64,000 nt of DNA from Phoma sp. XZ068 (taxonomy: Eukaryota > Ascomycota > Dothideomycetes > Pleosporales > Didymellaceae), in the NCBI GenBank assembly GCA_004835665.1, contig RBKR01000029.1, positions 1 through 64,000 of the forward strand, read 5' to 3'. This document shows positions 40,714 through 53,699 of the stretch, one piece after another. The position numbers were made by a program, and so were the translations under genes. Under the pieces are notes generated by a model, which did not search any database, was not told where the DNA came from, and saw only the letters and a program-made list of their open reading frames with translations. Every line of letters starts with the position of its first letter. The stretch's first letter is position 1.

Positions 40714-43700
40714 TTAAACAGGGTCAATCGCTTCGCCCCACCACCTCGCAACGATAGACTTAGCATACAGTCCTATTAGCTGGAACCAAGCCTTAGCTTT
40801 GCTGAATCTCTGAGTTGGCTCCGATCCACCCCACATCTTGACCCTAAAGACGTAGTAGAGTGTTATAGCCATACAGATGTTGAAAACGATATAAACCCAC
40901 ACAATTCCGAAGTTCCGCCAAGCTACGCTCCATGTGATTCCAGACTTTGCGAGAAACTGGTCGGAGCTTGATAGAGGGCAATACTGGCATTGTGACATGG
41001 CAAATGGATCCAGGAGCTGACCGGGCGCGTTTTCGAGGTATGGTTCGAGATAGGCGCCACAAGTGAACCGACTTGGTGGATTGAATACACTGATTTCCTG
41101 CTCTGAGCATGTGACAGTGTGGCCGTGTAGACCAGCTGCAGCAATGCCGCCAACAATGTATGTCAGAGGACTCACGCGATACATGAAGATCCAGAATCCT
41201 GGAAGGGCCTGCGGTGGTTGAAAGACACTGCGATTATCAGCTCACTAGCATTCTCATTGTCAACAGGTTTACTTGCCCATTAAATATCATGGTCATAGAG
41301 AAGAGGAGTGTTGCAACAGTCCCAGCGGTCTGAGTATCAGGCAACGCGGCAATGATCATGTGCGCAAATGTACTAGCAAAGATGAAGATCTGCATACAGA
41401 AGAGCATGATCAGGACTTGGCGCTCCGAAGACTGGACACTGCTACCTGTCAGCGACAGAATAAGTGAACATGCTGCAGCTATAAAGTCGTACCCAAATAC
41501 TGGATAATAGTAACATCCATAAACTACGATGCTAAGAAGAAATTGGTAAGGGATTTCGACTATGATGTTGGCGAGTATGAAGGCGGCCCACGAGTATATT
41601 TTCGAAGGGCGCTCGCGGATCTGTTTGGCTCAATTAGCTTCACGACCTCAAGACATTAATCGAATCAGTAACAGACCTCATACAGTGACCTTTGCATGAC
41701 GAAGCGAGGCATGATCTAATTTTACATGAGCGATGCAAAAGTTCAACACATTCGGCTGACTGACCTGTTGAGTGAGCGAGCTGAGAATTGAAGTCAGCAT
41801 GAAAATGCTAAACACTCCATTTTGCATGCCCTGGAGAGATGTATCTGACTCGAAAAAAGAAAAACCAATGAATCTATGTCGTGTGAGCTTTCTATCACTT
41901 AAAGAGATTGGACAAATGCTCACAAGGCTGACACTACACCAAGCAGGAATTTCCCCCAGATGTAGGAAGGTGTGCGCCAGTATTGTTGGAAAACCCGAAT
42001 AGTGTTATGAAGAATCTGAGTTGACAAGGGCATGGCAAATTCATCATGATCACCACCACCCGTGGACTCACTGCTCAAACCACTCGCTTCCTGGTGAATG
42101 CGCTCCTGTTCGGCTTTGACACTTGTGAGTTCTTCACTCCCCCTCCATATATCCGGCCAAGTCTGTCCAGATTTACCGCTTTCTCTGGCGGTCACTATTT
42201 CCAGGATGTACTCGGCAGGATTTTCTGACTCGGTGCAGGGCCTGGCTCCATGTTGTTTAAAGTAGTTGAGGAGCGTCTCTGAGTTGATACCTATCTCGCC
42301 GAAGTACACGGTTCTCCCACCCTTGCCAAGAAAAAGGAGGCGGTCGAACTCTTGGAAGAGAATGGAGCTGGGTTGATGAATGGTGGCAAGGATAGCCTGT
42401 CCGCTATTGGCGAGTTTCCGGAGAAACCCGATAATGGCCCATGAGCTTTGTGCATCAAGACCGCTTGTCGGCTCATCGAGGAATATCAGAAGGGCTGGTT
42501 TGGCCGCTAGTTCAACACCAATTGAGAGCTGCTTTCGTTGCTCCACGTTAAGACCTTCCCCAGGTACCCCGACAATGGCCTCGGCAAAGTCGTTCATGTC
42601 AAGCATCTTAAATATGGTCAATACAGAACGCAAAGTAGAGCTGGTGGAACATAAACCTTGATCACGCCTTCCACATGGTCGTACTTCTCCTTCGTCGATA
42701 CTGATTTAGGCTGCCGTAGCATAGCGCTAAAACGTAATGCTTCACGGACTGTTGAAGTCTCAAGGTGGACGTCTTGCTGTTGCACATAGCCTATCTCATA
42801 TTCAGCATTCCGAGAAAAAGTCCCCTCTGAGAAATGATATTGCTTACCGGCTCTTCGCTGAAAACTGGGCTCCAATGGCTTTCCATTGACCAACATATCT
42901 CCAGTGACAACTCCAACGGAGGTTCTCTGTGCAAGAACGTCAAGCAGCGTCGTCTTACCGGCGCCAGACACCCCCATTAACGCAGTCAAAGTACCTGGCC
43001 TTACCCATCCGGTCACATGATCCAACAACCTTCGGGATTCTCCTTTGATGTGGATATCGTAGACAACATCACGCCAAGTGAAAACACTCTTCTGCAGCGC
43101 GATAGGCCCACGTTTCCTCGTCTGGGTGTCATTTCGAGCGGCGCCTACCGCCAGTGAATTATGCTGGCCGTCAACACTACCAATGTGATCCCTGGCCTTC
43201 TGGACAGACGTTGTCTTGTCCCCTCGTAGGAACAGTAAAACTTCAGCCGTGCTCGATGTGGACGAGTTCAATTCCGTTGCAAGTAGATAAGTTATAAGGA
43301 AGAATATCCAGAAGGCAATCAAAATACCAAGGTTACGCCAAATGTGAGAGTAATTGTACTGGAAGCTGACTTGGACATAGGCGTCGCCAGAGACAGTCTT
43401 CTGCCCTGCGACGGCGCCCGGAATCGAACAGATGAAGGTTTCACCGGTCATATTTGGATACCCTGGGACAAAGCTAACAAGGTGTCAGCGAGATAGGTGA
43501 CGCGGAGCTGGGAACACAGACCTAGCGCACGGAAACTCTCGCCCGTGAAATTCGTTAACCATAAGAGACTCGAACGCATAAGCCAAAGGGTTTATCCAAG
43601 TAAGCCATTTGAACCATGGGTGCATGTATGTGCGGGGTATGGTGTAACCAGTGTAGATCACAATAACCAATATCAGGACACCTGCCATAGCTAGAGCTTG

Positions 43701-45815
43701 CGAGATCGTCTTTGTGGACGCGGCCACGGTCCGGAACATCGCTGACATGGTGAATCTAACCAAAGTGGTGAAGAGAAAGAAGATGAAGAATTGGGAGGGC
43801 TCTGGGCGAAGACCTGCGAGAAAGTACAGGATCAGGTTGAAACAGGTCGCGATGAGAAGCTTTACAGGCGCATCCGATATTATTCCTGCCAGAGCTTCGG
43901 TGCAAGGGTGGCAAAAGCTACTCAAAGGGTCAGCTTTGAACGATGATGTGGCGACAGGAAGACAATTATAGGGATATTCGAAAGAGAAACTTAGCAAGTT
44001 GGGTAGGTAGTCTTACGCATAAGAAGCATGTTTTTCAACAATTGGCCTTTGTTGGTACAAACCGTTGATCTCGGTGACGGCAATGAGAGCATTGAGTAGA
44101 GTCGCGAAGAACAAGGTTGACCCTCTTGCGAAGAAGCTATTCGTATTGTCTGGTATTCCATAGAAGACGGAGCCAACTACAAGCGCCATGATGACTTGTC
44201 CAAGCACTACAGTCAGTGTTGAGGCCTTGTCATTCCATGAACGTTGATATGCACGTTTGATACATGCTTTGATCTGCATTGGAATGCTGACGACATACGG
44301 AGATTTGGCTCGTAGGTGGTGCGATTGGGCGGCCCGACGTGAGGCTCTAAACTCGTCAGCAGCAACATGATCAGAGAGGTCATGCTCATGCTGCTGTATT
44401 TCCGCTACAAGCGTTTTGTAGTCTGGTGACAACCTCCAATGTTGTTGGAATTCTTCGGGGGTCCGTGGTACTAAGTTTTCAAAGCCGTGAACTGGTTGTC
44501 TCTCTCTATGATTCGTAACAGAGGTGAGAAAGTCGGCGGTGGTCTGACGTGGTGGGCAGTACCAACCCATTTCCTCGAAGTATGACTTAGCGGCTGCCGT
44601 AGGTCCAAAGAAGATCTCCCGACCCTCATAGAGCACAATAACCTTATCAAAGACGTCGTAAATTGCTTGGGACGCTTGGAAGATAGCAACAGCATGCGTG
44701 AATCCGAAAATGTCTGCACTTATTCTCAAAGTACGGACGAACTCGAGAGCGGTTGCGGAATCAAGCCCGCGCGTACTATTATCCCAGCAACCGATTGAAG
44801 AGGCCGCCAATATCATCTCGGCAATGCTAACACGCTTTGATCAAATTAGTATGCAATTTAATCCGCGAGTATGTGAATGTTACCTTTCTTTCACCTCCAG
44901 AAACTCCCCTAACAAAGTCATTGCCAACTTTGGTATTCTGTGCATGAGCCAAGCCACAGATCGCCATTACGACTGCGGTAACTCGCTCTACGTTCTCTTT
45001 CCGAGAAACGCTCAAGACGCGATTGTGTGGAGTACGAACAGTAGAAGCAAATTCCAGGGTCTCTCTAACTGTCAGATGCGGAAAGTGTTTGTCAACTTCA
45101 GAGTTATAGACGATCTCCCCTTTGTGTTCACAGATCATCTCCTCTTGAGGGATGCCTTGTATTCAGTTAGCACGAGGTGTCCGTAAATTCTCGTTATGAT
45201 AGCAATACCGTTATAAGAAAACTCAGAATCTTTGTCTACCTTCAACCCTCGAAGTTCCCCTGAGACGGTTTTCAAAAAAGTGGAACAGCCACTGCCGGGG
45301 CGCCCCAGGACCAAGAGTAGCTCACCAGATTTTGTCACGCCATCAAAGCCATGCAATATCGCTTTTCCCGGTTTATTTCCAAAGTTGAAGTACTCATGTA
45401 CCCGGAAAGGAGCCATGAAGATCGATCCTACGTTCGCCTGGAAACGTGCGGTAGATCCCGAACCCGACACAACAAGTCTTTTGAACATGAAAGACGCCCG
45501 CCGGAATTTGACGCCTGCTCGATCGGCGGCGCGCATAACATTTTTTGCCCAATTGTAAGCGTTGAAATCTGGATTGGTAGGATCCAGAACAGGATCTTCA
45601 AAGTCAACGCCGGGAAGCCCAGTGGCGATGCGCGTGAGCTCCATCCGTTTTTTCGCATTGCTATCTGCAACTGTAGCGTTTGATGACGGCGCATCTTTTA
45701 CTTTCGCGTCTCGTGGAACGCCAGCATTTGTATTCTTGTCGAAGGTGTTTGACCCTGAGTTACGGTCCATTGGGTCGCACTTGAAAATTTCGTCTTTGGT
45801 TCGATAGCGAGACAT
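40714..45815 (-). CDS. PDR-type (ABCG full-size) ABC transporter
   Basis: Eleven exons assembled by eye: 45815-45209, 45155-44884, 44834-44017, 43917-43522, 43473-42657, 42606-41924, 41873-41765, 41715-41677, 41620-41496, 41441-41277 and 41227-40714. Total 4545 nt, 1514 residues, every phase consistent. The layout is NBD-TMD-NBD-TMD, as in fungal pleiotropic drug resistance pumps. NBD1 has GRPGSGCST, VSGGERKR and CWDNSTRGLD. NBD2 has GVSGAGKTT, LNVEQRKQLSIGVEL and LLIFLDEPTSGLD. Transmembrane blocks include FNLILYFLAGL and a C-terminal RVSPLTYIVGG with the extracellular Cys-rich loop. The NBD1 Walker A Lys is naturally Cys (GCST), normal for PDR. The last intron (41228-41276) is a GC-AG intron. 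Intact; probably a plasma-membrane efflux pump for toxic metabolites. Confidence 0.93.
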
Positions 45816-47290
45816 TGAAACATCCGTCGAAACGAGGGAGCAGGACGTTTGCGGCTGCTGGTGTCGAGGCTACCTAAATCGCTCACTTGCGCAGCGACAA
45901 ATCTCCGTGCGTGTAGAAGTCAGGCTAAGACAGCAGAATTTTGAACTGAAATAATATCGTTTGGTTGGTTTCCGTCAGCACTTTTGTGCAACGGGCTTTG
46001 GAGATCAGGCTGGAACAGCCAAATCGCCATCAGTGTTAGTCAGATTTAGATAGAAACACCCACTCAGCGTGCTTAAAATATGGCGAGAGCACGAATCGAG
46101 AGATGGAAACAGCCTGGCACGGTCTACCACGTTTCGCACCTCACAATGTCAACTGTGACATCTTGTCACCTCTATTGAATAAGCCCACTAGCCCGATTAT
46201 TACAGCTGTGGGTGGATGTGCCTCGCTGGTGTCAAACATCGTGCAGTCGGATCCCTTCGGATTCGCGTCAAGGATCTAGGGGTTGCATGGCAGCGCCTAG
46301 TGCCAACCGTTTTAAGCGAGCGTACGTCCCTGGTACCGTATGGTGGACCCGCATAGCGACGTTAGCGTTTCGCGCCTCGTACACCACATGCAGTCGCGCG
46401 GCGCGATATCAAGGCCTACTCAGCACACAACAATCTCGAAATAACCAAAGCTCTACTGCACTTGGAGAACCTGTGATTTTGCGAAGCTTAACTGAATAGT
46501 GCTAAGGGAAGTCAAACGCTTTGGCTTTCAGTGTTTGGCAAGAAACTCGTTACACAGTATGGATCCCCGACCCGAGACTGTTTTCAGTTGATATCTAGCT
46601 CTTGCCAATAAGCGATGTTTTTCCAACTTTAACATGAGCTAGCAGAGCTAGATGATAAAGAACCTTTGTTGCATTCACCGATCATGAAATGGACGGAGGC
46701 CAGAACGATATTTGTTGCAATGAGATCCCTGCCACCTGAGCTACAACATATCAGTGGACCAAAGGCCCAGGACCTTTAGAGAACGTCTGTTACTCGATGG
46801 ACCATAGTCTGGACTGTTCTTGTTAGGATCCTGGCTTTTGCCATGGCGTGGTGGCCAGTGGTGGCGTGTCACCGGTGCTCGTCGCATGCGTCCCCGAACG
46901 AGGTTGTGGGAGCAGTTGCACATTATTTGCGACTGGCAATATATCTGCAGCCCCCTGTCATCCTAAAAAACCAACAAGACTCTGTCCACTTCTCCATGAA
47001 TCAATTTAAGACGCTTCGTCTGTCTACAGCAACCAAGTTTTGATGTCGTGGACTACCAGCGCCTCAACGTGATACATCACATCAGCCTTTAGGACCTTTT
47101 CCCTGCAGTACAAAATCGCATATAACCCTATTTACTGGTGTCCCTAGTCTGGTTGTTGAGCTCCATTCTCAACTGCCGTGTCGATCCGTCGTTAGAAACC
47201 ACCAAACATCACGTTCGTCTACATTGAGGTTTGTCAGGTTCAAATCTTTATACATATATCTAATCTGATTGGCACATATACAGGAGCATA
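45816..47290. other. intergenic region upstream of ABC transporter and zinc-ribbon genes
   Basis: Normal composition, no gene supported. Small frames at 46212-46499 and 46741-46923 have no recognisable content. The left part should hold the ABC transporter promoter. The last 100 bases before 47291 are the leader of the zinc-ribbon gene. The CCGCCAC(A/T)TCC motif was not seen here. Confidence 0.5.
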
Positions 47291-47725
47291 ATGTTTGGAC
47301 GAAGGAGACCCATCCTCGGAGCTGCTGTACTGGTGGGAGCGTCAAGATCTGCGGCTAGACATGAAATGGAGAAGCAGACACAACGCGACGTGGAGACGCA
47401 GATGGCCATAGAAAGAGCCGCTGAAAAGAAGTTGCGTGAGGAAACAGAGAACAACAGGCGTACTCAGCTGGCGATAGATGAGGCAATAGCGAAGGAAAGA
47501 AGCAGAGCTGAGAACGCTGATAGGATGGTATTTAGTTCTGAAACAGTGCCACCTGCCTATGGAACCGCCCAACAGACTGAACGGGCCGCACCTAACGTTA
47601 GCCATAGCCAGAGTGCGGGTGAGAAACAAGGGGCTAATGACCGGTATTGCCCAAATTGTGGGCATGTTTGCGAACGTGGAAACAAGTTCTGTAGCAATTG
47701 TGGACAGAAGCAGCCTATAGACTAG
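47291..47725 (+). CDS. small zinc-ribbon protein
   Basis: 144 residues, no intron. It starts MFGRRRPILGAAVLVGASRSAA, a short Gly/Ala hydrophobic segment after a basic patch that might be a membrane anchor. A long charged helix rich in Glu, Lys and Arg follows (about 25-75), then a polar linker. The C-terminus is a zinc ribbon with CPNC and CSNC knuckles (CX2C...CX2C), near 119-139. I recall similar small fungal proteins but know no function. It is the last gene of the island, 142 bp from Fot1 copy 2, and is unrelated by sequence to the transport and enzyme genes. Confidence 0.7.
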   Translation: MFGRRRPILGAAVLVGASRSAARHEMEKQTQRDVETQMAIERAAEKKLREETENNRRTQLAIDEAIAKERSRAENADRMVFSSETVPPAYGTAQQTERAAPNVSHSQSAGEKQGANDRYCPNCGHVCERGNKFCSNCGQKQPID

Positions 47726-47867
47726 TAGGTTAAGAGAAGTCTAGGTTCAAATTACTGGAGCAATAGCAAGCTAAACTATAAAGTACTAAGTAATTACTTG
47801 GTTAACAAAGACCATAAATATGTATAGTAGTGAGACTTGTCCTGTCGTCAATAATTATATGTTAGTA

Positions 47868-49729
47868 ACGTACCTCACGGGCGAGCCGGTCACCCGAGCG
47901 AGCCGGTCACTTTTGCCAAGACCACACCAACACTGCAACTACTTTGCAACACTACAGTGTACAACTAGAATGTACTGTAGGCTAAAGTGTATTAAACTAA
48001 TCTACAGTACTTTGCGCATCATTATTGCATGTTCGCGCGTTGTGCCCTGCCTCACCACACGTGCCACAGCGTCTTAAAGGCTGAGTGCCAGGTTCAACAC
48101 GCGCTCTCTTCTTTGCCTTCTTTCCATCGCTGCGAGCGTTAAACTCCTTTAGAGTAGTTAGCCGCAATCCTTCACTAAACGTTAGTGTCCCTTCACGCTG
48201 GATTCGCTTTCTTTTGTGTGATTTACGGCGTGTAGCGGCCTCATTAGCTGCTTCAAGGTCTGCAACTTGGTTGCGCACCAAAACTAGTGAATGCGCTATC
48301 ATCTCTGCGCCTTTGGTGAGCTGATTAAGGGCATTAACCATTGAAGTTGGCGAGCTGTCAGCGTGTCTCTGAATCCTTTCTCGAATCAGCTTCGATTGTG
48401 ACCCAAATTCTAGGGTGTTGCTTGGTGTTCTAGACTCCCACGTACTCTCATCCACAGTAGGTAGTGGTGGAGTACACAACCGCACTTCGAGCTTTGATAT
48501 CACAGCCTCTGGGTCAAGTGGGACCAGGCCAGCACCTCTGAATCCTCCCTGTATGTTGCTCTTAGTGATTGAGGCGTCAAAAGCTGCTTTAAAGCACGGC
48601 AAGAACTCAAGTTTAGTGATGCGAGTAATCTTGCTCCGCATTAGCTGCTCAGCTTGGCGGCCATATGCCTTCTTCAGAGAGGCAAAACATCCCACATCAA
48701 GCGGCTGCAGCAGGTGCGACGAGTGTGGAGGCATACACAGAGTGATAATCTTGTGTTCCTCACAGTACTGGTGGAAATCAACCGAGTTGTGGCTCTCATG
48801 GCCGTCCAGAACAAGCAGCCGATAGCTGCCAACAGTGCGCGCCTTGGTGTGCTCATCAAAGTGCTTTAACCACTTAACTCCAAGCTCATTGTTTGTCCAG
48901 CCGTTGTTAGAGACATTAAGAACCCAGTTGTTAGGTATACTAGGCTCTTTGTACCAGGCAGAGAGGTGGTGCTTGCCAGAGAAGATGATAAAGGGTGGGA
49001 TGGCCCACCCCTTTGCATTGATGCCCTGGATGATACTAGTCCACTCTCGGTCGCCCTGCTGCACTGTCTTTGGCCTTCCTCGACGCTCAGAGCCTGTGAC
49101 AACAGCTCCTGTGGATATAACGCCCATCATAAACCCAGACTCATCGAAGTTGTAGGTGTCGTCATCCAGAATACCATACTTAGCTTTGGTATTCTCTACA
49201 AGGCGGAACCAGCCCTGAATCACCCCGGGATCCTCACAGAGGGCTCGCTTGTAGTCGTACTTCCGATTGAACTTGACTTTCAGCTCTGGCCGACGCTTAA
49301 CAAAGGTGCTAGCCCAGTTCTTGCCAACAGGGGGCTGGTGGCGCTCAGCAAGGAGAGAATTAGCCATATCCTCCACATCAGCAAGCCGGGGCGAGTATCC
49401 TCGCGCGTCCAGCTTTAATACATGCTGGACAATCACCTCCTCTTCAGTGCTTTTCAGCTTCATTGAGTTGGGCTTGCAATCGCGTCGTGGGGAGGTTCCA
49501 GCAAGTCGATCACTAAGCGTGCTTTGAGAGACTTTGTAGATAGCTGCAGCGCGTCGCTGAGACAGTGTCGCGTCTTGTTTAATAGCCTGGAGGGCAAGCT
49601 GTATATCTGCTTCGTTTAAGGGCCTTGTTGCGTTACTGCGTTGAGACATTGCAGGTAGAGTGAAGTTTGGTGTGGTCTTGGCAAAAGTGACCGGCTCGCT
49701 CGGGTGACCGGCTCGCCCGTGAGGTACGT
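47868..49729 (-). mobile_element. Fot1/pogo-type DNA transposon, copy 2 (1862 bp)
   Basis: Same length, termini and internal sequence as copy 1. TA duplications are at 47866-47867 and 49730-49731. The left flank is ordinary gene-island DNA and the right flank is RIP-saturated AT-rich DNA, so the element marks the right edge of the island. Confidence 0.97.
47997..49649 (-). CDS. Fot1/pogo transposase, copy 2
   Basis: 550 residues, identical to the product at 26762-28414: helix-turn-helix pair, DDD catalytic residues and C-terminal CCHC knuckle. No lesion. Any of the three copies could supply transposase for the others. Confidence 0.97.
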   Translation of the reverse strand: MSQRSNATRPLNEADIQLALQAIKQDATLSQRRAAAIYKVSQSTLSDRLAGTSPRRDCKPNSMKLKSTEEEVIVQHVLKLDARGYSPRLADVEDMANSLLAERHQPPVGKNWASTFVKRRPELKVKFNRKYDYKRALCEDPGVIQGWFRLVENTKAKYGILDDDTYNFDESGFMMGVISTGAVVTGSERRGRPKTVQQGDREWTSIIQGINAKGWAIPPFIIFSGKHHLSAWYKEPSIPNNWVLNVSNNGWTNNELGVKWLKHFDEHTKARTVGSYRLLVLDGHESHNSVDFHQYCEEHKIITLCMPPHSSHLLQPLDVGCFASLKKAYGRQAEQLMRSKITRITKLEFLPCFKAAFDASITKSNIQGGFRGAGLVPLDPEAVISKLEVRLCTPPLPTVDESTWESRTPSNTLEFGSQSKLIRERIQRHADSSPTSMVNALNQLTKGAEMIAHSLVLVRNQVADLEAANEAATRRKSHKRKRIQREGTLTFSEGLRLTTLKEFNARSDGKKAKKRARVEPGTQPLRRCGTCGEAGHNARTCNNDAQSTVD

Positions 49730-50373
49730 TATAAGCTATTTTACTAAATAGTTAAATAGAAAGAGCTTATAGTAGTACTATAAGGGATATTAAATATTAA
49801 TACTAATAATAATAATAAAGTATAGTATAGTACTTAGCTAGAAGTACTACTTAACTTACTTATATCTTTCTTCTTTATAATAATAGGTAATAAGCTATTT
49901 AGTAGTAGGCTTATTTACTTTCTTACTATACTTAGTATTAATAGTAATATAAACTACTTATATATAGTAAAGAACTACTTATATATACTAGTAGGTATAG
50001 TCTACTATATATATATACTTAGTATAGAGAAGCTGCTTCTATTTATATATTATAATAAGTAGACTAATAAAGACTATAAGTACTTCTTAGAGTATAGAAA
50101 GAAGTACCTAGTAGATAGCTATTATAATCTACTTATAACTAGCTAACTAGAATACTAATAGCTATAGATACTAATAGCTCTAATATAATAATTATATAGG
50201 GCTTCCTATATAGTATAGTTATAGTATAGTTTTATTATAAGTTATATAATAAGCTTACCCCTTAGCAAGTAAGCTAGGTAGACTATATATAAGGGCTTAT
50301 ACAGCTTATACTAAGCTTAGTAATCTTAGCTTATATAGCTTATAGTAAGCTAGGTAAGCTACTATAATTATTA
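49730..50373. other. AT-rich RIP-saturated DNA
   Basis: No gene and no recognisable parent sequence. It contains several TTATA(G/C)AGCTTATAGTAAGCTTAG-like internal near-repeats around 50250-50370. Confidence 0.55.
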
Positions 50374-51888
50374 TAGTATATAGTAATTAGAAATACTACT
50401 CTTATAGTATTATATTTAACCTTATTAATTAATCTTGTTATTAGATCTTACTAGCTTTTAAGATAGACAGATTATATCTATACTCCTTATTATAACTCTA
50501 TAGTTATTATAGTGTTTTACTAGGTATCTATACTAACCCCTCTTATACTAGTACGTATTCTAGAGAACTAACTCTAAAAGTATTTATAAGCTTTACTTAG
50601 TTTATAACCTTAATATTTTAAATACTTCTAAGATAAGTACTACTTTAGAATTCTATACTACCTCTAGCAACTTTAATATATTATACTATATAGCTAATAA
50701 TAACCTTAATATAGAAGAGGAGGCCTAGGCCCCTAACTATAGCTTAGTCTACCTAGTAGCTAAACCTAAGACCTTTAATAGTACTTAAGAAAAGCTAGAA
50801 GACTAGCTTATAAAGTTTAATCTATTCTTTATATTCTAAGGAGAATACATCTCTAAAGAAAAATAAGTTACCTTTATAGCTATATTTATAAAGAATTATA
50901 CCTTTACTTAGATTAAGCCCTTTATCTACTATTACTATAGAAAAGGTAGATTAACAGATATTAACCTATAGATAGAGGATTTTAACCTATTTAAGGAACA
51001 GATTAGACAAGTATTTAGAGTATATAACAAACTAACTATTACTTATTATAATATTTAGTATATCTAATAAACTATATTAGCTACTAACTATACTACTAAG
51101 TTTTAGCAGCTAGCTATATTTACTAGCTAGAATAATACTATACTAATAACTATGTTTAGACAAGGCCTTAAGCCTAGAGTTAAGAAAGAGCTTATATAGA
51201 CTGCTATAGTAACTAATATATTTAATAAACTTATTAATAAGTCTATTAGTATTAATATTAAGCTCTATAACCTTTAATAGGAACTAAGAGAGGACCCTTA
51301 TATATAAGCTATAACTTATATTATTTACCTACCTATAGCTCTACACAACTAATAGCATAATAATAACTTTTACTATAGATAATATAGTTCCTAATACTAA
51401 CCTAATATAGGATACTATATCTATAGTAATACTTATAGTAGCTACTATAGACCTAAGGCTATAGACCTATCTAACATTAATAAGAGACTAATAAATATAA
51501 AGCTATAATAGAATAAGAAGAAGGGATATAGTAATAATAGAAGTAATAAAGATAGAACTTATTATAACTATAGCAAACTAGGCTACTTTACTAAAGACTA
51601 TTACTAGAATAAAGTATTCTAATAGATTAATATGTTAGTTAATAGACTAGATAGTAAAGACACTAGTAATAAATAGGAAGTTATTACTAATAGAACTAGA
51701 TAACTTATAAAAGACCTAGAGTTAGAATATAAAGTAGACACTAAGCACTAAGGTATAAGTATTGCCTAATCTATAACACTATACTATAAGTCCTAGGCTA
51801 CCTAGACATCTAATACTAAAGAAACTATACTATAACTACCTAGATATTACCTAAAGAAAGATAATAATAATTAAGAATAAATAGCTAT
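50374..51888 (+). mobile_element. truncated RIP-mutated gypsy copy (partial LTR plus gag)
   Basis: 50374-50615 matches the last about 245 bp of the 480-bp LTR at 51889-52368. The following 1.27 kb matches gag at 52369-53690, including a mutated CCHC knuckle at about 51560-51605 (Cys codons changed to Tyr codons). It ends exactly where the next full LTR begins, so LTR 51889-52368 may be shared between the two elements. Confidence 0.7.
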
Positions 51889-52368
51889 TATAATCTTAGA
51901 GGAAGAGGTATAGTATAATAAAGTTATAGTTATAGATTAATAGCATAGGGCTAAGTAGACTATATAACATCCTACAATCCTATAGAAATAAACTATACTA
52001 AGAGTATAAGATAGTATAAGACACTATATATATATTCTATAGAAACTATAAACTACTTATAGAAACTATAGGGCCTTCTATAGAACTTTATAGGATATTA
52101 TAAGAAATATAGGATACTCCTTAGTATATAGTAATTAGAAACACTACTCTTATAGTATTATATTTAACCTTATTAATTAACTTTGTTATTAGAACTTAAC
52201 CTAAATCTTAAGCTAGACAGATTAACTATCTATACTACTTATTATTAACCCTATAGTTATTATAGTATTTTACTAGGTATCTATACTAACCTCTCCTATA
52301 CTAGCACTTATTCTAGAGAACTAACCTTAGAAGTATTTATAAGCTTTACTTAGTTTATAACCTTAATA
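51889..52368 (+). repeat. 5' LTR, RIP-mutated gypsy
   Basis: 480 bp, same length as 58212-58691, with scattered transition differences. Also similar over its last half to 50374-50615. Confidence 0.8.
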
Positions 52369-53690
52369 TTTTAAATACCTCTAAGATAAGTACTACTTTA
52401 GAAACTAGAGTTACTCCTGCTAGCTTATACTCTAATATTAATATAATAGAAAGAACTATTACTACTAATACTATTAATATTAAGTAACTTAATCTTTATA
52501 AGAGAGACTGCAGCAAGCTAAATAACTAGTTAATATAATAGGACCTATTCTTTATATTTTAAGAAGATAAGGTAGAGGCTAAGAAGAGGGTTACTCTAGT
52601 AGTAAGCTATATATATAGAAAAGTATTTATCTAGATTAAACCTTTTATTTAACTCTATAGTAAGGATAATACTCCTAATAAGGTTAATATATAGATAGAA
52701 GACTTTAATACCTTTAAGAATAAGATCTGCCTAATCTTTAGAGTCTTAAACAAACCTACTATTACTAGATAAGATATCTAATATATTTATTAAACCTAAT
52801 CTACTACTAATTATACTACTAAGTTCTAGTAACTTATAGCTAATATAGACTAGAATAATACTATATTAACTATAATATTTTATTAAGGACTTAAACCTAA
52901 GGTAAAAGAAGAACTAATATATACTAGTATAAGTATAGAAACCTTAGACAACCTTATTAACACAGTAATTAACCTTAATATTAAACTATATAAGCTCTAA
53001 TAAGAGCTATATAATAATCTATATACTTAAGCTATAGGTTAGCTATCTTAACTATAATATAACTAATAGAATAACTATACTTATTATAGTAACTATAGAA
53101 ACTACTACTAACCTAATATAGGTTACTATATTTATAGTAATACTTAGAGTAGGTACTATAGACCTAAGGTAATAGACCTGTCTAATATAAATAAGGGACT
53201 AATAACTATAAAACTATAATAGAATAAAAAGAAGGGATATAATAATAATAAGGGTAATAAGGATAATACCTATTATAACTATAGTAAACTAGGCTACTTT
53301 ACTAGAGACTATTACTAGAATAAAGTATTCTAATAGATTAATATATTAGCTAGTAGGCTAGATAGCAAGGATACTAGTAATAAATAGGAGATTCTTACTA
53401 ATAGAATTAGACAACTTATAGAGAATCTAGAGTTAGGATATAATAAAGATATTAAACTAGAAGTTATATACAAACTAGTACCTAAGAGGTTATAGGTATA
53501 TAAACACCCTTATAGCTATAAAACTATAATTATATAGATATTAAGGGAGAAATACTTTAAACTCCTAGAGGCTTCTAGTATAGCTATAATATTATACTAT
53601 AGACCTAGAGTAACCTAGATACCTAATACTAAAGACAACATGCTATAACTACCTAGATAATACCTAGAGGATAATAAGGATTAGGATAAG
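52369..53690 (+). pseudogene. gag of RIP-mutated gypsy
   Basis: Partner of the gag remnant at 50616-51888. The nucleocapsid knuckle region is visible at about 53275-53325, where the Cys and His codons have become Tyr codons, the exact change produced by C-to-T or G-to-A on either strand. Confidence 0.7.
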
Positions 53691-53699
53691 TTAGTATAT

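Noticed and set aside
26633..49729. Composite-transposon or Starship-like interpretation of the gene island
   Set aside because: No captain recombinase (DUF3435) gene or distinct outer boundaries are seen inside the bracketed segment. Two Fot1 copies alone do not show that the island moved as a unit.
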